Part shown: positions 1-4,772 of the stretch, piece by piece | Numbering within the stretch: position 1 is the first letter of the stretch | Layout of the letters: every line of letters starts with the position of its first letter | DNA from: an uncultured Lentisphaeraceae bacterium | Lineage (GTDB): Bacteria; Verrucomicrobiota; Kiritimatiellia; RFP12; DVOR01 | Reading direction: 5' to 3' | Length of the DNA: 5,651 nt | Assembly: GCA_946056345.1 (NCBI GenBank) | Contig: CAMGJH010000088.1 | Coordinates: 1-5,651, forward strand | The notes under the pieces: model-generated | What the model saw: the letters and a program-made list of their open reading frames with translations, nothing else | Databases searched by the model: none | Told to the model about the DNA's origin: nothing | Position numbers and translations under genes: made by a program

Positions 1-1
1 A

Positions 2-85
2 ATGAGACACGGAATCACAGATTGGAATATGCAGCACAGGCTGCAGGGAAATGTCGATATTCCCTTGAACGAAAAGGGGCTGCGC
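2..85 (+). pseudogene. N-terminal fragment of a histidine phosphatase (phosphoglycerate mutase-like) gene, broken at about base 85
   Basis: Read from base 2, the plus strand gives MRHGITDWN, then RLQGNVDIPLNEKGLR. This is the signature of the histidine phosphatase superfamily (GpmB/CobC type): RHG with the catalytic His at codon 3, T.WN, then R.QG..D.PL...G. Relatives usually have a few residues ending in a beta strand before RHG, so the gene probably starts left of the window and the ATG at 2 is internal. The next expected residues are of the QA type, but the frame continues as VGARPAAPSW with no resemblance and stops at 170-172. Bases 1-80 are about 48% GC and bases 81-150 about 70%. I read this as a truncated foreign or misjoined piece. 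The family assignment is strong for so short a stretch. Whether the break is biological or an assembly error cannot be decided here. Confidence 0.72.
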
Positions 86-830
86 GTAGGCGCTCGGCCA
101 GCGGCCCCATCGTGGTGTAGCTGGCCGAGGAGGAGAAGGCCGAGAAGAGCTTGCGGAAGCCCGAGGGGATGAAGCAGCCCAGCAGCGCGCGGGTGTCCAC
201 GGCACCGACCAACCGCCCGGCATCGTCGAGGATTGGCAGCTCCACCTTCTTCTCGTCCATAAAGAGCTCCAGCGCCGCCGAGAGCGGTTCGCCCGCGCGC
301 AACGCCTCGAAGTCGCGGCTCATCAAGTCCCCGGCGCAGACGTACTCTGGCAGCTTGAGCTCGCTGCGGTGGAGGAAGCGCATCACCTCGTCGGGCGAGG
401 TGGCCGCCGTGAGGCGCTCGATGGTCCCCGGCTCGCGCAGCAGGTTGGAGAGGGCGCGCAGGATTTGCAGATAGCGCGCCGGCTGACTCTCCGGCACCAA
501 CAGCAGGAAGATCAAATGGAGCGGCTTGGCCCCTTCCGCCGCCGGCAGCCCCGCCGGATAGATTCCCAGCGCCAGGTAGGGCCGGTCGATGCCCTCAATA
601 CGCGCGTGCGGAAAGCCCACGCCCTCGCCCACCACCGTCGGCGCCGAACGCTCGCGCCGCAAGACCGCATCGATAATCGGCGCAGTCGGCACGCCCGGGA
701 AGTGATTGGCCGCCAGCCGGTTGACCAGCGTAGAGACCAAGTTGTAGACGGAGGGGACCGTCTGCTCGATGAGGATGTCCGCCTCCGAGAAGAAGGTGCT
801 GAGATAGAGCGTATTTGTTTCGTTGGCCAT
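15..830 (-). CDS. PTS EIIA type-2 domain protein with C-terminal CBS module, 3' end probably truncated
   Basis: The product is 271 residues. Residues 5-155 resemble a PTS EIIA type-2 (fructose/mannitol/nitrogen) domain. The GFPHARIEG motif (72-80) places the phosphoacceptor at His75, and LHLIFLLLVPE (104-114) is a typical core strand. Residues 165-217 look like a CBS module (DLMSRDF, then LPILDDAGRLVGAVD). CBS modules normally work in pairs, and the second is missing. Residues from about 249 onward (APFRSREY to the stop) are encoded opposite the histidine phosphatase fragment, so the native 3' end is probably lost. The ATG at 830 is supported by the AAGGGAG Shine-Dalgarno sequence. With no EIIB or EIIC visible, a regulatory or transporter-linked role is likelier than sugar uptake. 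Domain calls are from motif recognition; the ligand and partner are unknown. Confidence 0.85.
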   Translation of the reverse strand: MANETNTLYLSTFFSEADILIEQTVPSVYNLVSTLVNRLAANHFPGVPTAPIIDAVLRRERSAPTVVGEGVGFPHARIEGIDRPYLALGIYPAGLPAAEGAKPLHLIFLLLVPESQPARYLQILRALSNLLREPGTIERLTAATSPDEVMRFLHRSELKLPEYVCAGDLMSRDFEALRAGEPLSAALELFMDEKKVELPILDDAGRLVGAVDTRALLGCFIPSGFRKLFSAFSSSASYTTMGPLAERLRAAPFRSREYRHFPAACAAYSNL

Positions 831-838
831 AGGCTTTG

Positions 839-845
839 CTCCCTT
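839..845 (-). promoter_or_regulatory. Ribosome binding site of the EIIA-CBS gene
   Basis: The minus strand reads AAGGGAG eight bases before the ATG at 830. It is a close match to the anti-16S consensus and fixes the start codon. Confidence 0.75.
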
Positions 846-856
846 GGGTTGCGCGT

Positions 857-865
857 ATCATATCA
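857..865 (-). promoter_or_regulatory. Extended -10 promoter of the EIIA-CBS gene
   Basis: The minus strand reads TGATATGAT. This is a TGn extension directly followed by TATGAT, five of six matches to the sigma-70 type -10 box. No convincing -35 lies at 16-18 bp, which is usual for extended -10 promoters. Transcription would start near 850, leaving a leader of about 20 bases that contains the ribosome binding site. Confidence 0.55.
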
Positions 866-881
866 CAACCTTATGCAACGC

Positions 882-927
882 GCTTGCAAGCAACAAGGCG
901 CTTCCAAGCGCCATCCGGGCCGGATGG
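882..927. repeat. Three adjacent small palindromes upstream of the EIIA-CBS promoter
   Basis: GCTTGCAAGC (882-891) is a perfect 10-bp palindrome. GGCGCTT-CC-AAGCGCC (897-912) has 7-bp arms. CCATCCGG-G-CCGGATGG (911-927) has 8-bp arms around one base and shares CC with the previous element. The group lies just upstream of the minus-strand promoter, so the elements could be operators; no protein can be named. They could equally be members of the same small intergenic hairpin class seen elsewhere in the window. Confidence 0.6.
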
Positions 928-933
928 AGCGTT

Positions 934-961
934 CGATAGGCGATAGAGGATAGACGAGAAA
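934..961. repeat. Degenerate 7-bp tandem repeat (CGATAGN)
   Basis: CGATAGG, CGATAGA and GGATAGA follow each other exactly, trailed by a decayed copy CGAGAAA. The period is 7 bp. On the other strand the core is NCTATCN, close to the NCTGTCN core of the other arrays in the window. Confidence 0.6.
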
Positions 962-1023
962 GCTGTCGCCGGAGGTGGAAAGCCCGGCCAATGGGCTCTC
1001 AGCCCCTCCGTCGCGGCACGCGC

Positions 1024-1058
1024 GCTGTCTACTGTCGACTGTCCACTGTCGACTGAAC
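1024..1058. repeat. 7-bp tandem repeat (ACTGTCS)
   Basis: Five consecutive heptads: GCTGTCT, ACTGTCG, ACTGTCC, ACTGTCG and ACTGAAC. The middle copies are nearly identical and the outer ones are decayed. It is preceded by CGCGCG-type sequence, as are the arrays at 1340 and 3237. No gene is readable through it. Confidence 0.8.
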
Positions 1059-1066
1059 GCGCAGCG

Positions 1067-1125
1067 ACCCGCCCCGGGTTCGCCTCGAGGTAGGCCCGGG
1101 TTCGAGGTCCATCCGCCCCGGGTTC
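1067..1125. repeat. Three CCCGGGTTC copies at exact 22-bp pitch
   Basis: The 9-mer CCCGGGTTC occurs at 1073-1081, 1095-1103 and 1117-1125, each copy 22 bp after the last. The first and third share a longer CCGCCCCGGGTTC or similar context. Each contains the palindrome CCCGGG. A further CCCGGG lies at 1227-1232, on the far side of the AT-rich repeats, so these GC-type dyads bracket the array that follows. Confidence 0.75.
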
Positions 1126-1130
1126 AATCA

Positions 1131-1218
1131 TTAACCCTTAGGGATAATTCAATTAACCCTAAGGGATAATTCAATTAACCCTTAGGGATAATTCCAATAA
1201 CCCTCAGGCTTATTCATT
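1131..1218. repeat. 22-bp tandem repeat of near-palindromes, TTAnCCCTnAGGGnTAA, four units
   Basis: The units begin at 1131, 1153, 1175 and 1197. The first three share the core TTAACCCTTAGGGATAA with one or two changes, and the fourth is ATAACCCTCAGGCTTAT. Each core is a dyad, with arms TTA and CCCT facing AGGG and TAA around a single central base. In unit 4 the outermost pair is changed on both sides (T to A and A to T), so symmetry is kept. The units are AT-rich inside very GC-rich DNA and abut with no spacers. A 22-bp pitch puts every dyad on nearly the same helix face, as in multi-copy operators or replication-type iterons. The array lies about 170-260 bp upstream of the trpS promoter. 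No regulator can be named. Confidence 0.85.
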
Positions 1219-1233
1219 CCGCCCGCCCCGGGT

Positions 1234-1271
1234 GTGGCCTGGCGGAGCAGGCCACGGCAACCCCTTTGCCG
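1234..1271 (+). repeat. Two consecutive perfect stem-loops
   Basis: GTGGCCTG (1234-1241) and CAGGCCAC (1248-1255) form a perfect 8-bp stem with a GCGGAG loop. Directly after it, CGGCAA (1255-1260) and TTGCCG (1266-1271) form a perfect 6-bp stem with a CCCCT loop. Neither is followed by a U run, so they do not look like intrinsic terminators. They lie upstream of the predicted trpS transcription start, so they act as DNA or in a longer transcript, if at all. Confidence 0.6.
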
Positions 1272-1282
1272 CCCCTTCACGC

Positions 1283-1384
1283 GGGCGCAGCGAGCCCCTC
1301 ACGGCGGCGCAGCCGCCACCTCTCGCGCGCGCAGTGCGCACCGTTCACCGTTCACCTCTCACCGTTTACGCGCGCGCAGCGCGC
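1283..1384. repeat. Chain of four GC hairpins, three with a GCA loop, interrupted by a 7-bp tandem repeat
   Basis: The hairpins are GGGC/GCCC (1283-1297, 7-base loop starting GCA), GGCGGC-GCA-GCCGCC (1303-1317), GCGCGC-GCA-GTGCGC (1325-1339, one wobble pair) and GCGCGC-GCA-GCGCGC (1370-1384). The first, second and third are followed by CCTCAC-, ACCTCTC- and ACCGTTC-like sequence. Between hairpins three and four lies a clear heptad array, ACCGTTC, ACCGTTC, ACCTCTC, ACCGTTT (1340-1367). The last hairpin ends seven bases before the trpS -10 box and occupies its -35 position. Confidence 0.65.
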
Positions 1385-1388
1385 TTTA

Positions 1389-1397
1389 TGTTATACT
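1389..1397 (+). promoter_or_regulatory. Extended -10 promoter of trpS
   Basis: TGTTATACT is a TGn extension followed by TATACT, five of six matches to the -10 consensus. The position where a -35 would lie is a CG-repeat hairpin, so recognition would depend on the extended -10. The predicted start is near 1403-1404, giving a leader of about 17 bases that includes AAGGAG. Confidence 0.6.
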
Positions 1398-1408
1398 GCG
1401 CGCGTTTC

Positions 1409-1414
1409 AAGGAG
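1409..1414 (+). promoter_or_regulatory. Ribosome binding site of trpS
   Basis: AAGGAG lies six bases before the ATG at 1421. It selects this start over upstream in-frame codons, whose translation is low-complexity and unlike any TrpRS. Confidence 0.8.
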
Positions 1415-1420
1415 CTAGCT

Positions 1421-2383
1421 ATGCGTATTTTGACAGGGATTCAGCCGTCCGGGAAGTTGCATTGGGGGAACTACTTTGGGGCGATGAAGCCGATTATCGA
1501 CCTTCAGGAGAAGGGCGAAACCTTTGTGTTCGTGGCGCAGTATCACGCGCTGACGACGGTTCACGATGCCGCGGCGTTGCGCGAGAGCTCGCTGGATGTG
1601 GCGCTGGACTTCCTGGCGTGCGGACTCAACCCCGAGAAGGCGTGCCTCTTTATGCAGAGCGACGTGCCCGAGCTCCACGAACTGGCCTGGCTGCTCTCGG
1701 TGGTCACGCCGATGGGGCTCTTGGAGCGCTGCCACTCCTACAAGGACAAGATGGCCCGCGGCATTGCCGCCAGTCACGGCCTCTTTGCCTACCCGGTGCT
1801 GATGGCCGCCGACATCCTGGCCTATCAGAGCGACCTCGTCCCCGTCGGGCGCGACCAGAAGCAGCACGTGGAGGTGACGCGCGATATCGCGGCCAAGTTC
1901 AACCAAATCTTCGGCCGCGAGGTCTTCAAGATGCCCGAGCCGATGATCTCCGAGGCGGTGGCCGTCATCCCTGGCCTCGACGGCCAGAAGATGTCCAAGA
2001 GCTACCACAACACCATCGGCCTCTTTGAGGAGCCCAAGGAGGTCAAGGCCAAGATTATGAAGATCGCCACCGACTCCACCCCCCTCGAGGAGCCCAAGGA
2101 CCCCGATGCTTGCCGCGTCTTCGCCCTCTATAAGCTCTTTGCCAACGAGGCCGAGCAGGCCGAAATGCGCGAGAACTACCTCCGCGGCGGCTACGGCTAC
2201 GGTCACGCCAAGAAGGCCCTCTTCGAGATCTACAAGCGCACCTTTGGGCCCTTCCGCGAGCGCCGCGAAGACCTCGCCGCCCACCCGGACGTGGTGCGCG
2301 ACATCCTCGCCGCCGGAGCCGCCAAGGCCCGCGCCGCCGCCCGCGAAACCCTCGCCGCCGCCCGCGACGCCGTCGGCCTCTAA
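1421..2383 (+). CDS. trpS: Tryptophanyl-tRNA synthetase
   Basis: This cytoplasmic class I aminoacyl-tRNA synthetase activates L-tryptophan with ATP and charges tRNA-Trp. The product is 320 residues, normal for a bacterial TrpRS. It begins with TGIQPSGKLHWGNYFGA, where His14-Gly16-Asn17 form the HIGH-equivalent motif. MAADILAY (128-135) carries Asp131, expected to contact the indole nitrogen. VGRDQKQHVE (142-151) is typical of the family, and GLDGQKMSKS (185-194) holds the KMSKS ATP-binding loop at 190-194. The C-terminal 30 residues are Ala/Arg-rich and less conserved. scpA starts 17 bp after the stop, so the two are probably one transcription unit driven by the extended -10 promoter at 1389. 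All catalytic motifs are intact and no frameshift is seen. Identification is firm. Confidence 0.97.
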   Translation: MRILTGIQPSGKLHWGNYFGAMKPIIDLQEKGETFVFVAQYHALTTVHDAAALRESSLDVALDFLACGLNPEKACLFMQSDVPELHELAWLLSVVTPMGLLERCHSYKDKMARGIAASHGLFAYPVLMAADILAYQSDLVPVGRDQKQHVEVTRDIAAKFNQIFGREVFKMPEPMISEAVAVIPGLDGQKMSKSYHNTIGLFEEPKEVKAKIMKIATDSTPLEEPKDPDACRVFALYKLFANEAEQAEMRENYLRGGYGYGHAKKALFEIYKRTFGPFRERREDLAAHPDVVRDILAAGAAKARAAARETLAAARDAVGL

Positions 2384-2400
2384 TCGCCCCCGAGCGCGTC

Positions 2401-3222
2401 TTGGACGCCACCCTGCCGCTCTTCGACGACTACAAGGTCTCCCTCGAGGCCTTCGAGGGGCCCCTTGACCTCCTCCTCCACCTCATTCGCAAGGAGGAGG
2501 TGGACATCTACGACATTCCCATCGGCCGCATTGCCTCGCAGTATCTGGCCTACCTCGAGCAGATGCGCTCGCTGGATATCAACGTGGCCGGCGAGTTTGT
2601 CGTGATGGCCGCCACGCTAATGGTCATCAAAAGCCGGATGCTTCTGCCCCAAGAGGAGCAGCGCGAGGGGGAGGAGGCCGACGCCGAGGAGCTCGACCCG
2701 CGCTTGGATTTGGTTCGCCAGCTGGTGGAATACAAGCGCTTCAAGGAGGCGGCCGAGCGCTTCGGCGTGCTGGAGGTCTGGCGCGGGGCGATGTTTGGCC
2801 GCGGCGGGGCCGAGGAGCCCTTGCCGGCCGGGCCCGAGGGCGCGGCCGCGCGCAAGCTTGGCGATATTGGCCTGGAGGAGCTGATGAAGGCCTTCCGCGC
2901 CGTCCTCGAACGCGCCAAGGAGACTGTCTCCTTCGGCCACCTCAAGCTCCACCGGTGGTCCGTGCCCGACAAGATGAATGGCCTACTCTCGCGCCTCTCC
3001 GTGGCCGAGGGGGGACGGCTGCGCTTTGGGGAACTCTTCACCGAGGGCGCGGCCAAGGGCGAAATCATCGTCACCTTTGTGGCGCTCCTGGAACTGCTGC
3101 GCCTACGCCACGTCCGCGCTGAACAATCGGCCCTCTTCGGCGAAGTCTTCATCGAGGCCATCCCCGACGGCACCCCCGATTCCCACCTTCCCCTGCCTAG
3201 TTTCGAGGAATTGAAGTACTAG
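2401..3222 (+). CDS. scpA: Segregation and condensation protein A (condensin kleisin subunit)
   Basis: ScpA is the kleisin that, with ScpB, bridges the SMC dimer in bacterial condensin and compacts and segregates the nucleoid. The product is 273 residues, normal for the family. The N-terminal signature FEGPLDLLLHLI (18-29) followed by VDIYDIPI (34-41) is diagnostic, and EFVVMAATLMVIKSRMLLP (65-83) is the SMC-binding helical region. An acidic linker (85-100) and a Gly/Ala-rich linker (about 125-150) precede the C-terminal winged helix (about 186-245, with FGELF and VTFVALLELLRLRHV). No ATG or GTG fits, so the start is taken as TTG at 2401, just upstream of the conserved block. No clear Shine-Dalgarno sequence precedes it, so translational coupling to trpS is plausible. 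scpB, often the next gene, does not follow; a convergent ABC exporter does. Confidence 0.95.
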   Translation: MDATLPLFDDYKVSLEAFEGPLDLLLHLIRKEEVDIYDIPIGRIASQYLAYLEQMRSLDINVAGEFVVMAATLMVIKSRMLLPQEEQREGEEADAEELDPRLDLVRQLVEYKRFKEAAERFGVLEVWRGAMFGRGGAEEPLPAGPEGAAARKLGDIGLEELMKAFRAVLERAKETVSFGHLKLHRWSVPDKMNGLLSRLSVAEGGRLRFGELFTEGAAKGEIIVTFVALLELLRLRHVRAEQSALFGEVFIEAIPDGTPDSHLPLPSFEELKY

Positions 3223-3236
3223 CGCGCTTCGCGCGC
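3222..3236. repeat. GC hairpin directly after scpA
   Basis: GCGCGC-TTC-GCGCGC is a perfect 6-bp stem with a 3-base loop that begins on the last base of the scpA stop codon. It has no T-tract, so it is not a standard intrinsic terminator, though it could still stabilise or help end the mRNA. It immediately precedes a heptad array, as do the GC hairpins upstream of trpS. Confidence 0.6.
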
Positions 3237-3377
3237 AGCGGACAGCGGACAGCCGACAGCGGACAGCCGCGTTCCGCGACGGATAAACTTCGGGTCTTTG
3301 CGATAGTTACCACGGCTCAGACGGGCTCTGCACGTCGAGCGCCAGCGCTGTCGGCTGTCCGCTGTCGGCTGTCCGCT
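3237..3377. repeat. Pair of 7-bp tandem arrays forming a 26-bp inverted repeat between convergent genes
   Basis: The left array (3237-3269) is AGCGGAC, AGCGGAC, AGCCGAC, AGCGGAC, AGCCG. The right array (3347-3377) is GCTGTCG, GCTGTCC, GCTGTCG, GCTGTCC, GCT. Bases 3244-3269 and 3352-3377 are perfect 26-bp reverse complements separated by 82 bases. Those 82 bases contain no convincing gene; a small AGCGC-CA-GCGCT hairpin (3338-3349) abuts the right arm. The right arm runs into the permease stop codon. The structure could fold as a long stem in RNA from either strand and might serve as a bidirectional 3' end. I cannot show that it terminates. Confidence 0.75.
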
Positions 3378-4759
3378 TAACTTTGTTGCGCCTGGCGCGC
3401 AGCAGAGTTGAGCGCCGGCAGCGCGCAGAAGAGAAGCCAAGGCAGGAGCGTGCGCAGGCCAAAGGCGAGGAGCTCGCGCGGGGTAATGGCCAGCCCCTCG
3501 AAGAGGCGCACGAGCGGGTTGAGGTTGACCAGCGGCCGCAGCGGTTGGGCGATGGCCTGCGAGATGGGCGAAGCCAGGCGGCCAAAGCGCGAGGCTTGCT
3601 CGTCGGCCACTGTGGTGCCGGGCGCGAGGGTCGCCGAGGTGAGGGCGAGGAGCGCGAGGGCGCCGGTAAAGAGCGAGACGGGCAGCGAGAGGACGCAGCC
3701 CAAGGCCATCCCGAGCGCCAGGGCCATCGCGCAGGTGGCCAGAAGGGTGAGGCAGAAGCAGAGGAGGTTGACCGGGGCCGAGCAGCCGGGCAGGAGGAGC
3801 GCGAGGTCGCAGTATTCGCGGTAGAGGACGGAGGCGACGTCGGTGGTGTCGGTGCGCGCGAGGGTGAGGGTGAACGGCTGACCGGGGCGGAGGAGCCCCT
3901 CGCCCAGGCTGAGGGTGAAGCCGTTGTCGCGCAGGTCGCCGGGGGTGACGGTGCGGCTTTGTCCGGCGCAGGTGGCCGTCACGCTCAGGCGCAGGGACTC
4001 CTTGGCCCCGAGAAAGGGCGCGCCCGAGAGGCGGAAGGCCGCCGCTCCCGGCCGCAGGGTCGCCGGCAAGGTAAAGGTGAAGCGCTGCGGTTCGCCGCTC
4101 TTGAGCTCGGTGTAGCGGTTCTCCAACTCCTCGCGGAAGGCGCGCAGGAGCCGCCAGCGCGGCACGCCCGCCGGGAGACGGCCCTCGGCCTCAAAGCGCG
4201 CGAACTCCGCCTCGGCCCGCTCGGCAATCGGCGGTAGCACGGGGGCCAGGCGCTCCCGCCCCGGGGGCAGACCGCGCCAGACCAAGAGCGCGCCCACCGC
4301 CGCCACCGCCACCGCAAAGGGCAGGAGGTTCGCCGCCAAGCGCGCGAGCCAGAGTTGCACCGGGCGCAGTGGTTTGACCAAAGGGAGCGCGAGCAACTCG
4401 CGGTCGCGATCGAGCGCATAGGCGTTCGCGCCGGTCCAGAGCGCGGCAATGAGCAGGAGCGCCCAAGCCAGCCCCAGCGCGTAGGGCGTGCGCAGCAGCC
4501 CCGGATCCTCCATCCCCGGCAACGCAATCAAGAGCAACCCAAGTGCGGCCAAGAGCGCCCACAGGAAGGGCCCGCGCACCGCCCGCCGCCACGCCAGCGC
4601 CGCTTCAGCGGCAAAAGTCGACAGTCGCTCGCTACGCTCGCGGAGGAGAGATGACCGATGACAGATGACAGAACGCCCCCAGCCGATCCGTCGCGTGAGC
4701 GTCCTGTCGCCTGTCGCCTGTCGACGGTCGACTCCTCTCTGTCCTCCGTCCGCTGTCAT
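3377..4759 (-). CDS. ABC-2 type exporter permease with large extracytoplasmic domain
   Basis: This is the membrane subunit of an ABC exporter paired with the ATPase gene just upstream. Counting from the ATG at 4759 the product is 460 residues. Hydrophobic segments lie near residues 65-82, 92-115, 141-161, 330-355, 357-379 and 430-450, giving six helices. Between the third and fourth is a hydrophilic region of about 160 residues, probably a folded extracytoplasmic domain. ALDRDRELLALPLVKPLRP (115-133) after helix 2 resembles the cytoplasmic coupling region of ABC-2 permeases. The chosen ATG overlaps the ATPase stop as ATGA, implying translational coupling. However, residues 1 to about 48 are encoded by heptad repeats and a GCTCGC direct repeat and look non-conserved. 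A later non-ATG start near 4640-4600 is possible, with the recognisable protein beginning near STFAAEAALAWRRAVRGPF. The substrate is unknown. Confidence 0.82.
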   Translation of the reverse strand: MTADGGQRGVDRRQATGDRTLTRRIGWGRSVICHRSSLLRERSERLSTFAAEAALAWRRAVRGPFLWALLAALGLLLIALPGMEDPGLLRTPYALGLAWALLLIAALWTGANAYALDRDRELLALPLVKPLRPVQLWLARLAANLLPFAVAVAAVGALLVWRGLPPGRERLAPVLPPIAERAEAEFARFEAEGRLPAGVPRWRLLRAFREELENRYTELKSGEPQRFTFTLPATLRPGAAAFRLSGAPFLGAKESLRLSVTATCAGQSRTVTPGDLRDNGFTLSLGEGLLRPGQPFTLTLARTDTTDVASVLYREYCDLALLLPGCSAPVNLLCFCLTLLATCAMALALGMALGCVLSLPVSLFTGALALLALTSATLAPGTTVADEQASRFGRLASPISQAIAQPLRPLVNLNPLVRLFEGLAITPRELLAFGLRTLLPWLLFCALPALNSAARQAQQS

Positions 4760-4772
4760 CTGTCCTCTCCTA
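4627..4772. repeat. Degenerate 7-bp tandem arrays across the ATPase-permease junction
   Basis: Bases 4650-4670 are GATGACC, GATGACA, GATGACA. Bases 4703-4765 hold nine consecutive heptads: three CCTGTCG, then ACGGTCG, ACTCCTC, TCTGTCC, TCCGTCC, GCTGTCA and TCTGTCC, with a possible decayed tenth, TCTCCTA, to 4772. A direct repeat GCTCGC-TAC-GCTCGC (4628-4642) lies on the permease side. The array contains both the ATPase stop and the overlapping permease ATG. It therefore contributes the last residues of the ATPase and a low-complexity N-terminal stretch of the permease. Confidence 0.75.

Noticed and set aside
369..953. Long plus-strand open frames opposite the EIIA-CBS gene, and similar frames opposite the trpS, scpA and ABC genes
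   Set aside because: High-GC shadow frames rich in Arg, Gly and Pro, with no motifs and no ribosome binding sites.
1095..1115. tRNA T-arm-like GGGTTCGAGGTCC
   Set aside because: No acceptor, D or anticodon arm can be paired around it; it is one of the 22-bp CCCGGGTTC repeats.
1131..1218. CRISPR-like direct repeats, or telomere-like CCCTAA/TTAGGG
   Set aside because: The units abut with no spacers, so this is not CRISPR. The CCCT/AGGG arms form dyads rather than a one-direction 6-bp telomere repeat.
1232..1420. In-frame upstream extension of trpS by 63 codons
   Set aside because: It translates GC hairpins and heptads, and AAGGAG and the TrpRS homology both place the start at 1421.
1234..1420. 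T-box or trp attenuator in front of trpS
   Set aside because: No T-box AGGGTGGNACCGCG motif and no Trp-rich leader peptide were seen, and the best promoter leaves a leader of only about 17 bases.
3222..3236. Intrinsic terminator of trpS-scpA
   Set aside because: The hairpin is strong but is followed by AGCGGACAGC rather than a T-tract, so it is recorded only as a hairpin.
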